64,000 nucleotides of DNA, from positions 310,001-374,000 of the forward strand of contig CAWFCZ010000018.1 in the NCBI GenBank assembly GCA_963814355.1, in the 5' to 3' direction. The notes under the pieces are model-generated. The model saw only the letters and a program-made list of their open reading frames with translations. It did no database searches and was not told the DNA's origin. The DNA is from JADGOV01 sp963814355 (GTDB lineage Bacteria; Actinomycetota; Actinomycetes; JADGOV01). Positions within the stretch are counted from its first letter, which is position 1, and every line of letters starts with the position of its first letter. The translations under genes and the position numbers were made by a program. Positions 33,755 to 42,065 of this stretch are shown piece after piece.

Positions 33755-35118
33755 CGCAGCCCAGTGAAGCGCCGCAAGGCCTCGGCCCGCTCCGCGGCGT
33801 GGTCGACGATCCGCTCCGGATACCCGCCCGGCAGTCCCCCGACCGACCGCCACGGCTCGTGCACGGCGGGCCCGGCGACGGCGCGCAACTCCGGTACCCA
33901 CCTCCGGACGTAGTCGCCGTCCGGGTCGAACTGCAGCCCCTGCCGCACCGGGTTGAAGATCCGGTAATAGGGCGCCGGGTCGGTGCCGGTGCCGGCGACC
34001 CATTGCCAGGAGAGGTTGTTGGAGGCCAGGTCGCCGTCGACCAGGTGATCGAGAAAGAACCGGGCACCACGCTGCCACGGCTGGTGGAGGTCCTTGACCA
34101 GAAACGAGGCGACCACCATCCGTACCCGATTGGGCATCCACGCCTCCGCCGCCAGGTGGCGCATCGCCGCGTCCACGATCGGGTACCCGGTGCGTCCGGC
34201 GCACCAGGCGGCGTAACAGTCCTCCGCCTCGGGGCCTGCGTCGTCATGTTCCGAACGTGGCTTCGTCAGGGCGTCCATGTCCGGCCGCATCGAGGACCAG
34301 GCAGCGTCCGGGCGATGCCACAGCACGTCGGCGTAGAACTCGCGCCAGGCCAGCTCGGAGCGGAAGGACTCCGCCCCCGCGCCGTCCCCCAGCTCGGCGA
34401 GCAGGGTCCGGGGATGCAGGCAGCCGTACTTCAGGTAGACCGAGAGCCGGGAGGTGGCACCGTCCGCGGTGAGGTTGCGGCGCTGCGCGTAGCTCGACAA
34501 CCGCTCGTCACGGAACGCCTCCCAGGCCGCTACCGCGGCGGCCTCGCCGGCCGCCGGCAGGCTGGTGCCGTCGAGGCGCGGATCCGCCGGTACGCCGACG
34601 GAGTCCAGCCCGCCGCTGCTCCAGCGGATCGGCTCACCACAGCCCGCCGCCGATCGCCACCCGTGGCGCTGCCACGCCCGGTAGAACGGGCTGAAGACGG
34701 CGTACCCGCCGCTGGCCGGGCGGGTGATCCGGCCCGGTGTCACCGCGTACGGCGAGCCTGTCCTGACCAGCCGAGACCCGACGGTCTCCAGCGCGTCCGC
34801 GACCCCGGCGTCTCGGCGGCGACCGTACGGCCCGCAGTCCGTGCTGGCGTGCACCGCGCTGGCACCGCCGGCCGTCACGGCCGCCGGCAGCACCTCCGCC
34901 GGTGAGCCGCGCAGGATCCGCAGCCGGCCGCCGGTCTCCTCCTCCAGGTACCGCAGGGTGCGGTACAGGAAGGCCAGTCTGGGGGCTCCGGCCGGCCGGC
35001 GCAGCACGTCGTCGAGCACGAAGACCGGGATAACCTCGCCCGCGGAAGCCGCCGCGAGCAGCGCCGGATTGTCGGCCAGGCGCAGGTCACGGCGAAACCA
35101 GAAGATCGTCGGGGACAC
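33745..35118 (-). CDS. phr: deoxyribodipyrimidine photolyase (class I CPD type)
   Basis: 457 residues. N-terminal antenna-binding alpha/beta domain (IFWFRRDLRLADNPAL) and C-terminal FAD domain with ELAWREFYADVLWHRP, GYPIVDAAMRHLAAEAWMPN, RMVVASFLVKDL and the signature NNLSWQWVAGTGTDPAPYYR. These mark a DNA photolyase that splits cyclobutane pyrimidine dimers with light, rather than a plant-type cryptochrome. GTG start. Its promoter region contains a 12-bp palindrome and two tandem 11-bp repeats. A MerR/B12-type regulator lies 2.8 kb away. Confidence 0.92.
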   Translation of the reverse strand: MSPTIFWFRRDLRLADNPALLAAASAGEVIPVFVLDDVLRRPAGAPRLAFLYRTLRYLEEETGGRLRILRGSPAEVLPAAVTAGGASAVHASTDCGPYGRRRDAGVADALETVGSRLVRTGSPYAVTPGRITRPASGGYAVFSPFYRAWQRHGWRSAAGCGEPIRWSSGGLDSVGVPADPRLDGTSLPAAGEAAAVAAWEAFRDERLSSYAQRRNLTADGATSRLSVYLKYGCLHPRTLLAELGDGAGAESFRSELAWREFYADVLWHRPDAAWSSMRPDMDALTKPRSEHDDAGPEAEDCYAAWCAGRTGYPIVDAAMRHLAAEAWMPNRVRMVVASFLVKDLHQPWQRGARFFLDHLVDGDLASNNLSWQWVAGTGTDPAPYYRIFNPVRQGLQFDPDGDYVRRWVPELRAVAGPAVHEPWRSVGGLPGGYPERIVDHAAERAEALRRFTGLRSG

Positions 35119-35132
35119 TGCTGGAGGTACCG

Positions 35133-35163
35133 CAGTTCGAACTGGTGCAAACCTGGTGCGAAC
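35133..35163 (-). promoter_or_regulatory. photolyase promoter: palindrome plus tandem 11-bp repeat
   Basis: CAGTTCGAACTG (35133-35144) is a perfect 12-bp palindrome. Two direct copies, CTGGTGCAAAC (35142-35152) and CTGGTGCGAAC (35153-35163), follow with an 11-bp period and one mismatch. They lie 15-45 bp upstream of the photolyase start and look like an operator. Tandem 11-bp repeats are the known binding pattern of CarH-type regulators. Confidence 0.5.
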
Positions 35164-35271
35164 TTCCTGGGTGGCGGGTAAGGGGTCACCATGGTTGGGT
35201 CACCGCATTCGCCAGGCTCGGGTCACGGCGACATCGGTTCATCCCCAGATTCACGACGTACGGAGAGCACT

Positions 35272-36429
35272 GTGTCAGAGCAACGTGAGCGGGTCCCGGT
35301 CCGGGCGATCGCCACCGCGATCGCCATGGTGCTCGCCACCGCACTCGGCGTCTACTTACTGGTCCGCCTGCACCGAGCCGTGACCTGGCTGCTGGTGGCC
35401 GCGTTCCTGACTGTGCTGGCCGATGCGGTCGTCGGGGTAGTGGAACGCCGCTTGAAGCTCGGGCGTGGGGTGGCGACCGGCCTGGTGTTCGTGTTCGGCA
35501 CGCTCCTTGTCGTGGGCTTGGCCACCCTGTTCCTCCGGCCACTCGCCCGAGAGATCAACCAATTCGCCACCGACCTGCCCCGCTATGTCGACCAGGCCCG
35601 CACCGGTCGTGGGCCGGTGGGCGAGTTGATCACCCGGTTCCACCTTGACCAGTGGGTCAGCGACAATCAGGCCAAGGTGCAGCAGGCGCTCGCCGGGTTC
35701 GGCAAGCCGGCGCTGGCCGTCGCCCAGGGCATCGCCAGCACCGTGATCGGCGCGTTGGTCGTCCTGGTGCTCACCATCTTCATGACCCTGGAAAGCCCCG
35801 CTCTGCTCGCCGGCGCCCTGAGCACGCTACCGGCGGCGCGGCGCGACCGGGTCGCCAAGGTAGCCGGGGACTGCGGCCGCGCGGTGACCGGATACATGAC
35901 CGGTCAGCTGCTCATCGCGACCATCTGCGGAGTCGCGACCTATCTGGTCCTGCTGGTGCTCGGGGTGCCTTTCCGCGGAACGGTGGCCTTGTTCGTCGCC
36001 CTCACCGACCTCATACCGCTGGTCGGGGCCACCATCGGCGCCGTGGTGGCCGTTGCGGTGGCCCTGCTGTCGTCGATGACCGACGGGATCGTGGTCGCCG
36101 GCTGGTTCCTGGTGTACCAGCAGTTGGAGAACCACCTATTGCAGCCTGTCGTCCAGTCCAGGACGGTGAAGCTCAACCCGCTCACGGTGCTGGTCAGCGT
36201 GATCGTCGGAGTGGAACTCGTGGGCATTCTGGGCGCGTTGCTGGCGATTCCGGTGGCCGGCATGATCAGCGTCATCGTCCGTGACCTGTGGGACCACCGG
36301 GGGCCCCGGCCCGAGACCGAGCCCACGGTCGGGGCCAAATCCCGGCCGGTCGACGGTTTGCTCGATTCCTCCGGCACCGTCGAGCGGGCCGGCTCCGCGG
36401 CGCTTCCTACCGCTCAGCCGCCGCCTTGA
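35272..36429 (+). CDS. AI-2E family transporter
   Basis: 385 residues with about seven membrane helices. The pattern includes LLVAAFLTVLADAVVGVVERR, a cytosolic or periplasmic helical region (FATDLPRYVDQARTGRGPVG), FVALTDLIPLVGATIGAVVAV and the terminal YQQLENHLLQPVVQSRTVKLNPL block typical of the AI-2E/PerM family. Members have been linked to export of AI-2 or to Na+/H+ exchange; the substrate here is unknown. GTG 35272 follows CGGAGAG. Its last 23 bp overlap the convergent SDR gene. Confidence 0.87.
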   Translation: MSEQRERVPVRAIATAIAMVLATALGVYLLVRLHRAVTWLLVAAFLTVLADAVVGVVERRLKLGRGVATGLVFVFGTLLVVGLATLFLRPLAREINQFATDLPRYVDQARTGRGPVGELITRFHLDQWVSDNQAKVQQALAGFGKPALAVAQGIASTVIGALVVLVLTIFMTLESPALLAGALSTLPAARRDRVAKVAGDCGRAVTGYMTGQLLIATICGVATYLVLLVLGVPFRGTVALFVALTDLIPLVGATIGAVVAVAVALLSSMTDGIVVAGWFLVYQQLENHLLQPVVQSRTVKLNPLTVLVSVIVGVELVGILGALLAIPVAGMISVIVRDLWDHRGPRPETEPTVGAKSRPVDGLLDSSGTVERAGSAALPTAQPPP

Positions 36430-37864
36430 TGTTGCGAGCCATTCCACCGAAGACCACGCCGTGAAACGGGGCGATCCCTCGCCAGTAGGCGTGGCCGGCC
36501 AGCCCTCGGGGGCAGAACAGCGCACGCTGCACGTAGGTCGGGCTGCCGTCCTCGCCGACCTGCACGCCGAGCTCCAGCCACGCGAGCCCGGGCAGGCGCA
36601 TCTCGGCCCGCAGCCGAAGGAGCCGGCCGGGGAGCATCTCCTCCACCCGCCAGAAGTCCAGCGCCTCGCCCACGTGCAGGTGGTTGCGGTCCCGGCGACC
36701 ACGACGAAGCCCCACCCCACCGACCAGGCGGTCCGCCAGGCCGCGGGCCTGCCACGCGAGCGGTAAGGAGTACCAGCCACGGTCGCCCCCGATGCCCTCG
36801 ATCACCTCCCACAGCGTCTCGGGGGAAGCCCGCACCGGTGTTCTCCGCTCGTCGACGTACAGCGTGCCACCGGCCCAGTCCGGGTCGGTCGGCAGCGGGT
36901 CGCTCGGCGCCCCGGGCCAGGACGCCGAGGACCAGCGAGTCTCCACCGACGCCTCGCCGATCCGGTTCAGGGCGAGGCGAATCGCGTCATCGACGCCGAG
37001 CAGTCCCTCCGGCGGGCCGGGCAGATAGCCGGTGATGTCGTTCTCGGTGCAGATGGCCTCGTGCCGCAGTGACTCGACCAGGGGGCGGGCGATCGAGGCG
37101 GGCACCGGGGTGACCGCCCCGACCCAGTGACTGGACAGCGAAGGAGTCAGCACCGGGACCGGGAGGAGCAGCCGAGTCCGAAGCCCCGATACGCGGGCGT
37201 AGGCAGCCATCATCTCGGCATAGGTCAGGACGTCAGGGCCGCCGATGTCGAACGGCCGGTTCAGCTCGGCGGGCAAGGTAGCCGCGCCGACCAGGTACCG
37301 CAGCACGTCGCGGACCGCTATGGGCTGCACCCGGTTGCGCACCCATCTCGGAGTGATCATGACCGGCAGCCGTTCGGTGAGGTAGCGCAGCATCTCGAAG
37401 GAGGCACTCCCGCTACCCAGCACGACCGCCGCCTGCAAGACCGCGGTGGGCACCCCGGAGGCCAGCAGGATCTCGCCGACCTCCCGGCGGGACCTCAGGT
37501 GCGGCGAGAGTTCCTCACCGGCCGGGGAGAGCCCGCCGAGGTACACCAGGCGCCGCACGCCCGCCCGGGCCGCTTCGGCCGCGAAGTTCGCGGCCCCCCG
37601 CCGGTCGGTCGCCTCGAAACCCCGGCCGGCGGCGGTCATGGAATGCACCAGGTAATAGGCGACGTCGATGCCGTCGAGCGCAGCCCGCAGCGACGCGCCC
37701 GCCAACACGTCACCAGCCGCCACCTCGGCCTTCGCAAGCCACGGGACGTCACGCAATCGATCCGGGGATCGAGCCAAGACCCGGACCGCACACCCCTCCT
37801 CCAGTAGGCGCGGAACGAGACGACCGCCGAGATAGCCGGTGGCCCCGGTGACCAGAGCACGCAC
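36407..37864 (-). CDS. SDR-family NAD(P)-binding protein with C-terminal DUF2867
   Basis: 485 residues. The N-terminal atypical SDR domain starts MRALVTGATGYLGGRLVPRL and shows YYLVHSM and RRLVYLGGLSP. From about residue 325 (LYVDERRTPVRASPETLWEV) a DUF2867/SRPBCC-like domain follows, ending WRGIAPFHGVVFGGMARNI. This two-domain protein is often annotated as an NAD(P)H-binding protein of unknown role and in several bacteria clusters with photolyase and CarH/LitR genes, as here. GTG start; divergent from the MerR regulator. Confidence 0.85.
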   Translation of the reverse strand: MRALVTGATGYLGGRLVPRLLEEGCAVRVLARSPDRLRDVPWLAKAEVAAGDVLAGASLRAALDGIDVAYYLVHSMTAAGRGFEATDRRGAANFAAEAARAGVRRLVYLGGLSPAGEELSPHLRSRREVGEILLASGVPTAVLQAAVVLGSGSASFEMLRYLTERLPVMITPRWVRNRVQPIAVRDVLRYLVGAATLPAELNRPFDIGGPDVLTYAEMMAAYARVSGLRTRLLLPVPVLTPSLSSHWVGAVTPVPASIARPLVESLRHEAICTENDITGYLPGPPEGLLGVDDAIRLALNRIGEASVETRWSSASWPGAPSDPLPTDPDWAGGTLYVDERRTPVRASPETLWEVIEGIGGDRGWYSLPLAWQARGLADRLVGGVGLRRGRRDRNHLHVGEALDFWRVEEMLPGRLLRLRAEMRLPGLAWLELGVQVGEDGSPTYVQRALFCPRGLAGHAYWRGIAPFHGVVFGGMARNIKAAAER

Positions 37865-37974
37865 GTGGATGTCCTCGGGTAGCTGGGCGTAGATTGTGCA
37901 AGACGGGTACCAGGGCCCATGCTAATCGGACCGAGGGCTGGCAACACGTGGAGCTGGCTGGGGACGGGAGCGCC
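37865..37974. promoter_or_regulatory. divergent promoter region of SDR and MerR genes
   Basis: This spacer must hold the promoters of both genes. It contains GTGCAA at 37896-37901, the core shared with the 11-bp repeats before photolyase. No perfect second repeat unit is visible, so the operator assignment is weak. Confidence 0.3.
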
Positions 37975-38940
37975 GTGGCGCACGAAACCGGAGGCGAGCC
38001 GTCCGGACCGACCTTGACCGTCGCTGCCGTGGCGCGTCGCCTCGGTGTCGCCCCGACGACCCTACGGACCTGGGACCGGCGCTACGGGTTGGGTCCCTCG
38101 GCGCGCGCCAGCGGCGCTCACCGCCGGTACACCCGGGCCGACGTCGAGCGGCTAGAGGCCATGCGGCGCCTCGTGCTCGCCGGGGTCACGCCGGCCGAGG
38201 CGGCCCGGGTGGCGCTTCACGACCACTCGCCACCCCCTCCCGGCCAGACCCCGGAGCCGGCGTTCGGTGAGCACGTCGGCCGGGCCACCCGTTTCGCCGG
38301 GACCGGCGGTCGGGTGCTGTCGCTGGCACGCGGAACACCCCGGACGCGCGGGTTGGCCAGGGCCGCGATGAGCTTGGACGCGGAGGCAGTCACCGAGATC
38401 CTCGGGTCAGCCATGGCGGCCGACGGGGTGATGGCGACCTGGGACAATGTGCTGCGACCGCTGCTGGTCGCGGTCGGCGAACGCTGGGAACACACCGGCG
38501 AGGGGGTGGACGTCGAGCATGTGCTGTCGGAGTGCGCCGCCCGGGTACTGCACCGCCAGCCGACGGCGACCGACGGGACCACCAGCCCACGGCCCGTCCT
38601 GCTGGCCTGCGCGCCGGGTGACAGCCACGTGCTGCCGGTGCTGGTTCTGGCTGCCGCCCTCGCCGAACGACACATCGGCAGCCTGATCCTCGGCGCCGCC
38701 ACGCCGGCTTCAGCGGTGACCGACGCGGTTCGCCGATGCGGGCCGGCGGCGGTGGTGCTGTGGTCTCAAGTGCTGGAGACGGCCGATGTCAGGCTCTTCG
38801 ACGCCGTACCTCGGCTTCGGCCGCCGAGCACGCTGATCGCCGCCGGGCAGGGCTGGCCCGAGGAGTTGCCCGGCTCGGTGCTGTACGCGACGAGCCTTCG
38901 GCATGGCGTGGACCTGATCGGCGCCGCCGTCGGCATCTAG
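37975..38940 (+). CDS. MerR regulator with cobalamin-binding-like domain (CarH/LitR type)
   Basis: 321 residues from GTG 37975 (GGGAG six bases upstream; GTG 37948 is possible). MerR helix-turn-helix at 14-75: LTVAAVARRLGVAPTTLRTW then RRYGLG. The C-terminal part has the light-sensor signature W171-x9-E181H182 (WEHTGEGVDVEH) of CarH/LitR. The B12 ligand motif appears as D216-S-H218-V-L-P221 where E/D-x-H-x-x-G is expected, so the axial His is kept and the Gly is replaced by Pro. CarH proteins bind adenosylcobalamin and release DNA on light exposure. Activity here is inferred. Confidence 0.82.
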   Translation: MAHETGGEPSGPTLTVAAVARRLGVAPTTLRTWDRRYGLGPSARASGAHRRYTRADVERLEAMRRLVLAGVTPAEAARVALHDHSPPPPGQTPEPAFGEHVGRATRFAGTGGRVLSLARGTPRTRGLARAAMSLDAEAVTEILGSAMAADGVMATWDNVLRPLLVAVGERWEHTGEGVDVEHVLSECAARVLHRQPTATDGTTSPRPVLLACAPGDSHVLPVLVLAAALAERHIGSLILGAATPASAVTDAVRRCGPAAVVLWSQVLETADVRLFDAVPRLRPPSTLIAAGQGWPEELPGSVLYATSLRHGVDLIGAAVGI

Positions 38941-38960
38941 CCCTCGGTGGATCGACGCGG

Positions 38961-39383
38961 TCAGGAATGGAAGTGGTGCGGCGTGGCTTCCCCGGTCCGG
39001 TCGTCGACGTAATACTCCAGGACCAGGCCGAGTGAGGTGCCCAGGAAGAGGCCCGCGCCGATGATGGTCAGCCACCAACCGAACGCGAACCCGAGCATCA
39101 TGACCGCCGCGCTGGCGGCCATCGCGATCGGCCATGGGCTGTGCGGGCTGAAGAAGCCCAATTCGCCCGCTCCGTCCTCGATGTCCGCGTCCGGCGCGTC
39201 CTCCGGAAGTATCGGCAACCGGCGGGCGGTGAAGTCCAGGTAGTACCCGACGAGGAACGCCAGCGCCACCGAGAACGCCAGGGCAGTCGTGCCGGTCGGG
39301 TCCTTCGAGGTGAACCAGTACACGATATCCGTGACGACGAAGAACGCCGTGATGCCGTAGAAGATCCGAGAGTTGATCTTCAT
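38961..39383 (-). CDS. ctaF: cytochrome c oxidase subunit IV (actinobacterial CtaF)
   Basis: 140 residues with four hydrophobic segments: IFYGITAFFVVTDIVYWF, TALAFSVALAFLVGYYLDF, WPIAMAASAAVMMLGFAFG and LTIIGAGLFLGTSLGLVLEY. This is the actinobacterial subunit IV that packs on the aa3 oxidase. ATG overlaps the ctaD stop by ATGA, so it is coupled to the catalytic subunit gene. Confidence 0.93.
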   Translation of the reverse strand: MKINSRIFYGITAFFVVTDIVYWFTSKDPTGTTALAFSVALAFLVGYYLDFTARRLPILPEDAPDADIEDGAGELGFFSPHSPWPIAMAASAAVMMLGFAFGWWLTIIGAGLFLGTSLGLVLEYYVDDRTGEATPHHFHS

Positions 39384-41059
39384 TGCAGTATTTCCTGATC
39401 CTCGTTGCGGTCGTGATGATGCGCCAGTTGTGGATAGTGCATGTCAAAGGCTGGTCGCTCGGAGCGGATGCGGGGCAGCGACACGAAGTTGTGCCGCGGC
39501 GGCGGACACGACGTCGCCCACTCCAGGGAGTTGCCGTACCCCCACGGGTCATCCCCGACGACGAGCGGCCCGCGCCGAGCCGTCTTCCACACGTTGTACA
39601 TGAAGATCAGCGTGGACGCGCCGAGAATGTACGCCCCGACGGTGGATATCTCGTTGTAGAACGTCCAGCCGGCGATGTTGTAGTCGGCGTACCGGCGGGG
39701 CATGCCCTCGATGCCGAGCAAGTGCTGGATGAGGAAGGTCATGTGGAACCCGATGAACAGCGTCCAGAAGTGAATCTTCCCAAGGGTTTCGTCCAGCATC
39801 CGTCCGGTCATCTTGGGCCACCAGAAGTACAGCCCGCCGAACATCGAGAAGGCAACGGTTCCGAACAGCACGTAGTGGAAGTGGGCGACGACGAAGTAGG
39901 AGTCGGTGACGTGGAAGTCGATCGGTGGTGAGGCGAGCAGGACGCCGGTCAGCCCGCCGAGGAGGAAGGTCAGCAGGAAGCCGATGGCGAACATCATCGG
40001 TGTCTCGAAGGTGAGTTGCCCGCGCCACATCGTGCCGATCCAGTTGAAGAACTTCACCCCCGTCGGCACCGCGATGAGGAACGTCAGGAAGGAGAAGAAC
40101 GGCAGCAGAACGGCGCCGGTGGCGAACATGTGGTGCGCCCACACCGCCATGGACAGCGCGGCGATCGAGATGGTGGCGAAGACCAGCCCCTTGTAGCCGA
40201 ACACCGGCTTGCGGGAGAACACCGGAATGATCTCCGTGATGATCCCGAAGAACGGCAGCGCAAGGACATACACCTCGGGATGGCCGAAGAACCAGAACAG
40301 GTGCTGCCACAGGATCGGCCCGCCGTTCGCCGGGTCGTAGACGTGCGCCCCGAACTTGCGGTCGGCGAGCAGCGCGAAGGCCGCCGCGGCCAGCACCGGG
40401 AAGATCAGGATCGCCAGCAGCGAGGTGACGAACACGTTCCACGTGAAGATCGGCAAGCGGAACATCGTCATGCCGGGGGCCCGCAAGGTGAACACCGTGG
40501 TGATGAAGTTCACCGAGCCGAGGATCGTGCCGAATCCGCTCAGCGCCACGCCGATGATCCACATGTCGGCCCCGACGCCGGGTGAGTGCACGACGTCGGA
40601 GAGCGGGGTGTAGGCGAACCAGCCGAAGTCGGCCGCGCCGCCCGGGGTGAGGAAACCGCCCATGACGATCAAGCCGCCGAAAAGGTACAGCCAGTAGGAC
40701 AGCGCGTTGAGCCGGGGGAACGCCACGTCCGGCGCGCCGATCTGCAACGGCATGATGAAGTTGGTGAAACCGGCGAACAACGGCGTGGCGAAGAAGAGCA
40801 GCATGATCGTGCCGTGCATGGTGAACAGCTGGTTGTACTGCTCGTCGGAGAGGAACTGCAGGCCGGGCCGGGCGAGTTCGGTGCGCATCAACTCGGCCAT
40901 CAGACCGGCGGCCAGGAAGAAGATGAACGAGGTGATGATGTAGAGGTACCCGATCACCTTGTGGTCGGTGGTGGTGATCCAGCGCCAGATCCGGCTGCCC
41001 GGTTCGACGTCGATGCGCCTGCCGGTGGTGACCAGCGGCGGTTCGAGGACCTGGGTCAC
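39380..41059 (-). CDS. ctaD: cytochrome c oxidase subunit I
   Basis: 559 residues, twelve membrane helices. The heme a and a3/CuB ligands are visible in LFTMHGTIMLLFF, FWFFGHPEVYVLALP (His-Tyr pair), MAVWAHHMFATGA and VVAHFHYVLFGT. It reduces O2 to water and pumps protons. GTG start overlaps the ctaC stop by GTGA. The C-terminus ends in a His-containing tail (LAHHHDRNEDQ) just before ctaF. Confidence 0.97.
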   Translation of the reverse strand: MTQVLEPPLVTTGRRIDVEPGSRIWRWITTTDHKVIGYLYIITSFIFFLAAGLMAELMRTELARPGLQFLSDEQYNQLFTMHGTIMLLFFATPLFAGFTNFIMPLQIGAPDVAFPRLNALSYWLYLFGGLIVMGGFLTPGGAADFGWFAYTPLSDVVHSPGVGADMWIIGVALSGFGTILGSVNFITTVFTLRAPGMTMFRLPIFTWNVFVTSLLAILIFPVLAAAAFALLADRKFGAHVYDPANGGPILWQHLFWFFGHPEVYVLALPFFGIITEIIPVFSRKPVFGYKGLVFATISIAALSMAVWAHHMFATGAVLLPFFSFLTFLIAVPTGVKFFNWIGTMWRGQLTFETPMMFAIGFLLTFLLGGLTGVLLASPPIDFHVTDSYFVVAHFHYVLFGTVAFSMFGGLYFWWPKMTGRMLDETLGKIHFWTLFIGFHMTFLIQHLLGIEGMPRRYADYNIAGWTFYNEISTVGAYILGASTLIFMYNVWKTARRGPLVVGDDPWGYGNSLEWATSCPPPRHNFVSLPRIRSERPAFDMHYPQLAHHHDRNEDQEILQ

Positions 41060-41916
41060 TTCGCGCTCCCAACGGCTGCCGTGGAGGTGGCGGTGCCACC
41101 GGAGGTCGTGGAGTAGATGTCGCTGGTTCCGGCCGCCGCCTGAGCCTTCGCGGTCCTCAGGAAGCGCTGGTACTCGTCATCCGGCACGATCTTCACCTTG
41201 AAGAGCATCCTGGAGTGGTAGACCCCGCACAGCTCGGCGCACCGTCCCTCGAACGTGCCGGCCTTCTCGGTCCGGATCTCGAAGCGGTTTGCCCGGCCCG
41301 GAATCACGTCCCGCTTGAACAGGAAGTCCGGGACCCAGAAGGAATGGATGACGTCGGGTGAGGTCTCGATGAACTGCACGCGCTTGTCCACCGGCAGCAC
41401 CAAGACGGGCTCCTGGCCGGGTCGACCGGTCACTTGGAGCTTCTCATCCGGATAGTTGAACTGCCAGCTCCACTGGAAGCCCACCACACCGATCTTGACG
41501 TCGGGGTTCTTGGAGAGCTTGTCGATGTAGCTCTCGTCGCGCGCGGTGTAGAAGAAGAGCACACCGATGATCACGAAGGGCAGCGCCACGTAGAGCACTT
41601 CGATCGGGACGTTGTAGTGCACCTGCCGCGGCATCCGGTCGCCCCGCTTGCGGAACCGGAAGCAGGCCCAGAGGATCAGCGCGTAGACGAAGGCTCCGAC
41701 CACGATCGCGGCCCAGAACGCACCGGTCCACAGCGTCAGGGTGCGGTGGCCCTGCTCCGTCGTCGGCTTCGGCATACCGAAGCGGCCGGCCTTGCCGGTG
41801 TCGCAGGCGGTGAGCAGCAGGCCCAGCGGAAGCGCGAGCACCATCCGTCGCCACGTGCGCGACGGGCTGGCCGGTCCGGCGGTTGACGCCTCACGGCGCT
41901 CGGTCAGACGACGCAC
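41056..41916 (-). CDS. ctaC: cytochrome c oxidase subunit II
   Basis: 286 residues. Lipoprotein signal with lipobox LLTAC, two membrane helices (FWAAIVVGAFVYALILWACF and VLYVALPFVIIGVLFFYTA) and an extracytoplasmic cupredoxin domain with the CuA site CAELCGVYHSRM and upstream HSFWVPDF. CuA receives electrons from QcrC. GTG 41916 is chosen because AAGGAG lies five bases upstream; a TTG 12 codons earlier lacks support. First gene of ctaC-ctaD-ctaF. Confidence 0.95.
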   Translation of the reverse strand: MRRLTERREASTAGPASPSRTWRRMVLALPLGLLLTACDTGKAGRFGMPKPTTEQGHRTLTLWTGAFWAAIVVGAFVYALILWACFRFRKRGDRMPRQVHYNVPIEVLYVALPFVIIGVLFFYTARDESYIDKLSKNPDVKIGVVGFQWSWQFNYPDEKLQVTGRPGQEPVLVLPVDKRVQFIETSPDVIHSFWVPDFLFKRDVIPGRANRFEIRTEKAGTFEGRCAELCGVYHSRMLFKVKIVPDDEYQRFLRTAKAQAAAGTSDIYSTTSGGTATSTAAVGSAK

Positions 41917-42065
41917 TACTCTCCTTGGCAGTGGGCGGTTGCGGTGAGCCAAAGACTAACCCCACGACGGAGGTTTCCGGCAGCCAGGGCACCGCACCCG
42001 CCAGCCGGTCGGAACTCTCGGCCGAGGGACCCGCCGATGGGGCCGGTGTCCCCGCCGGCCGGCGG

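Noticed and set aside
35133..35144. TTCGAA stretch as part of a tRNA
   Set aside because: No cloverleaf can be formed around it; it is a palindrome in a promoter region.
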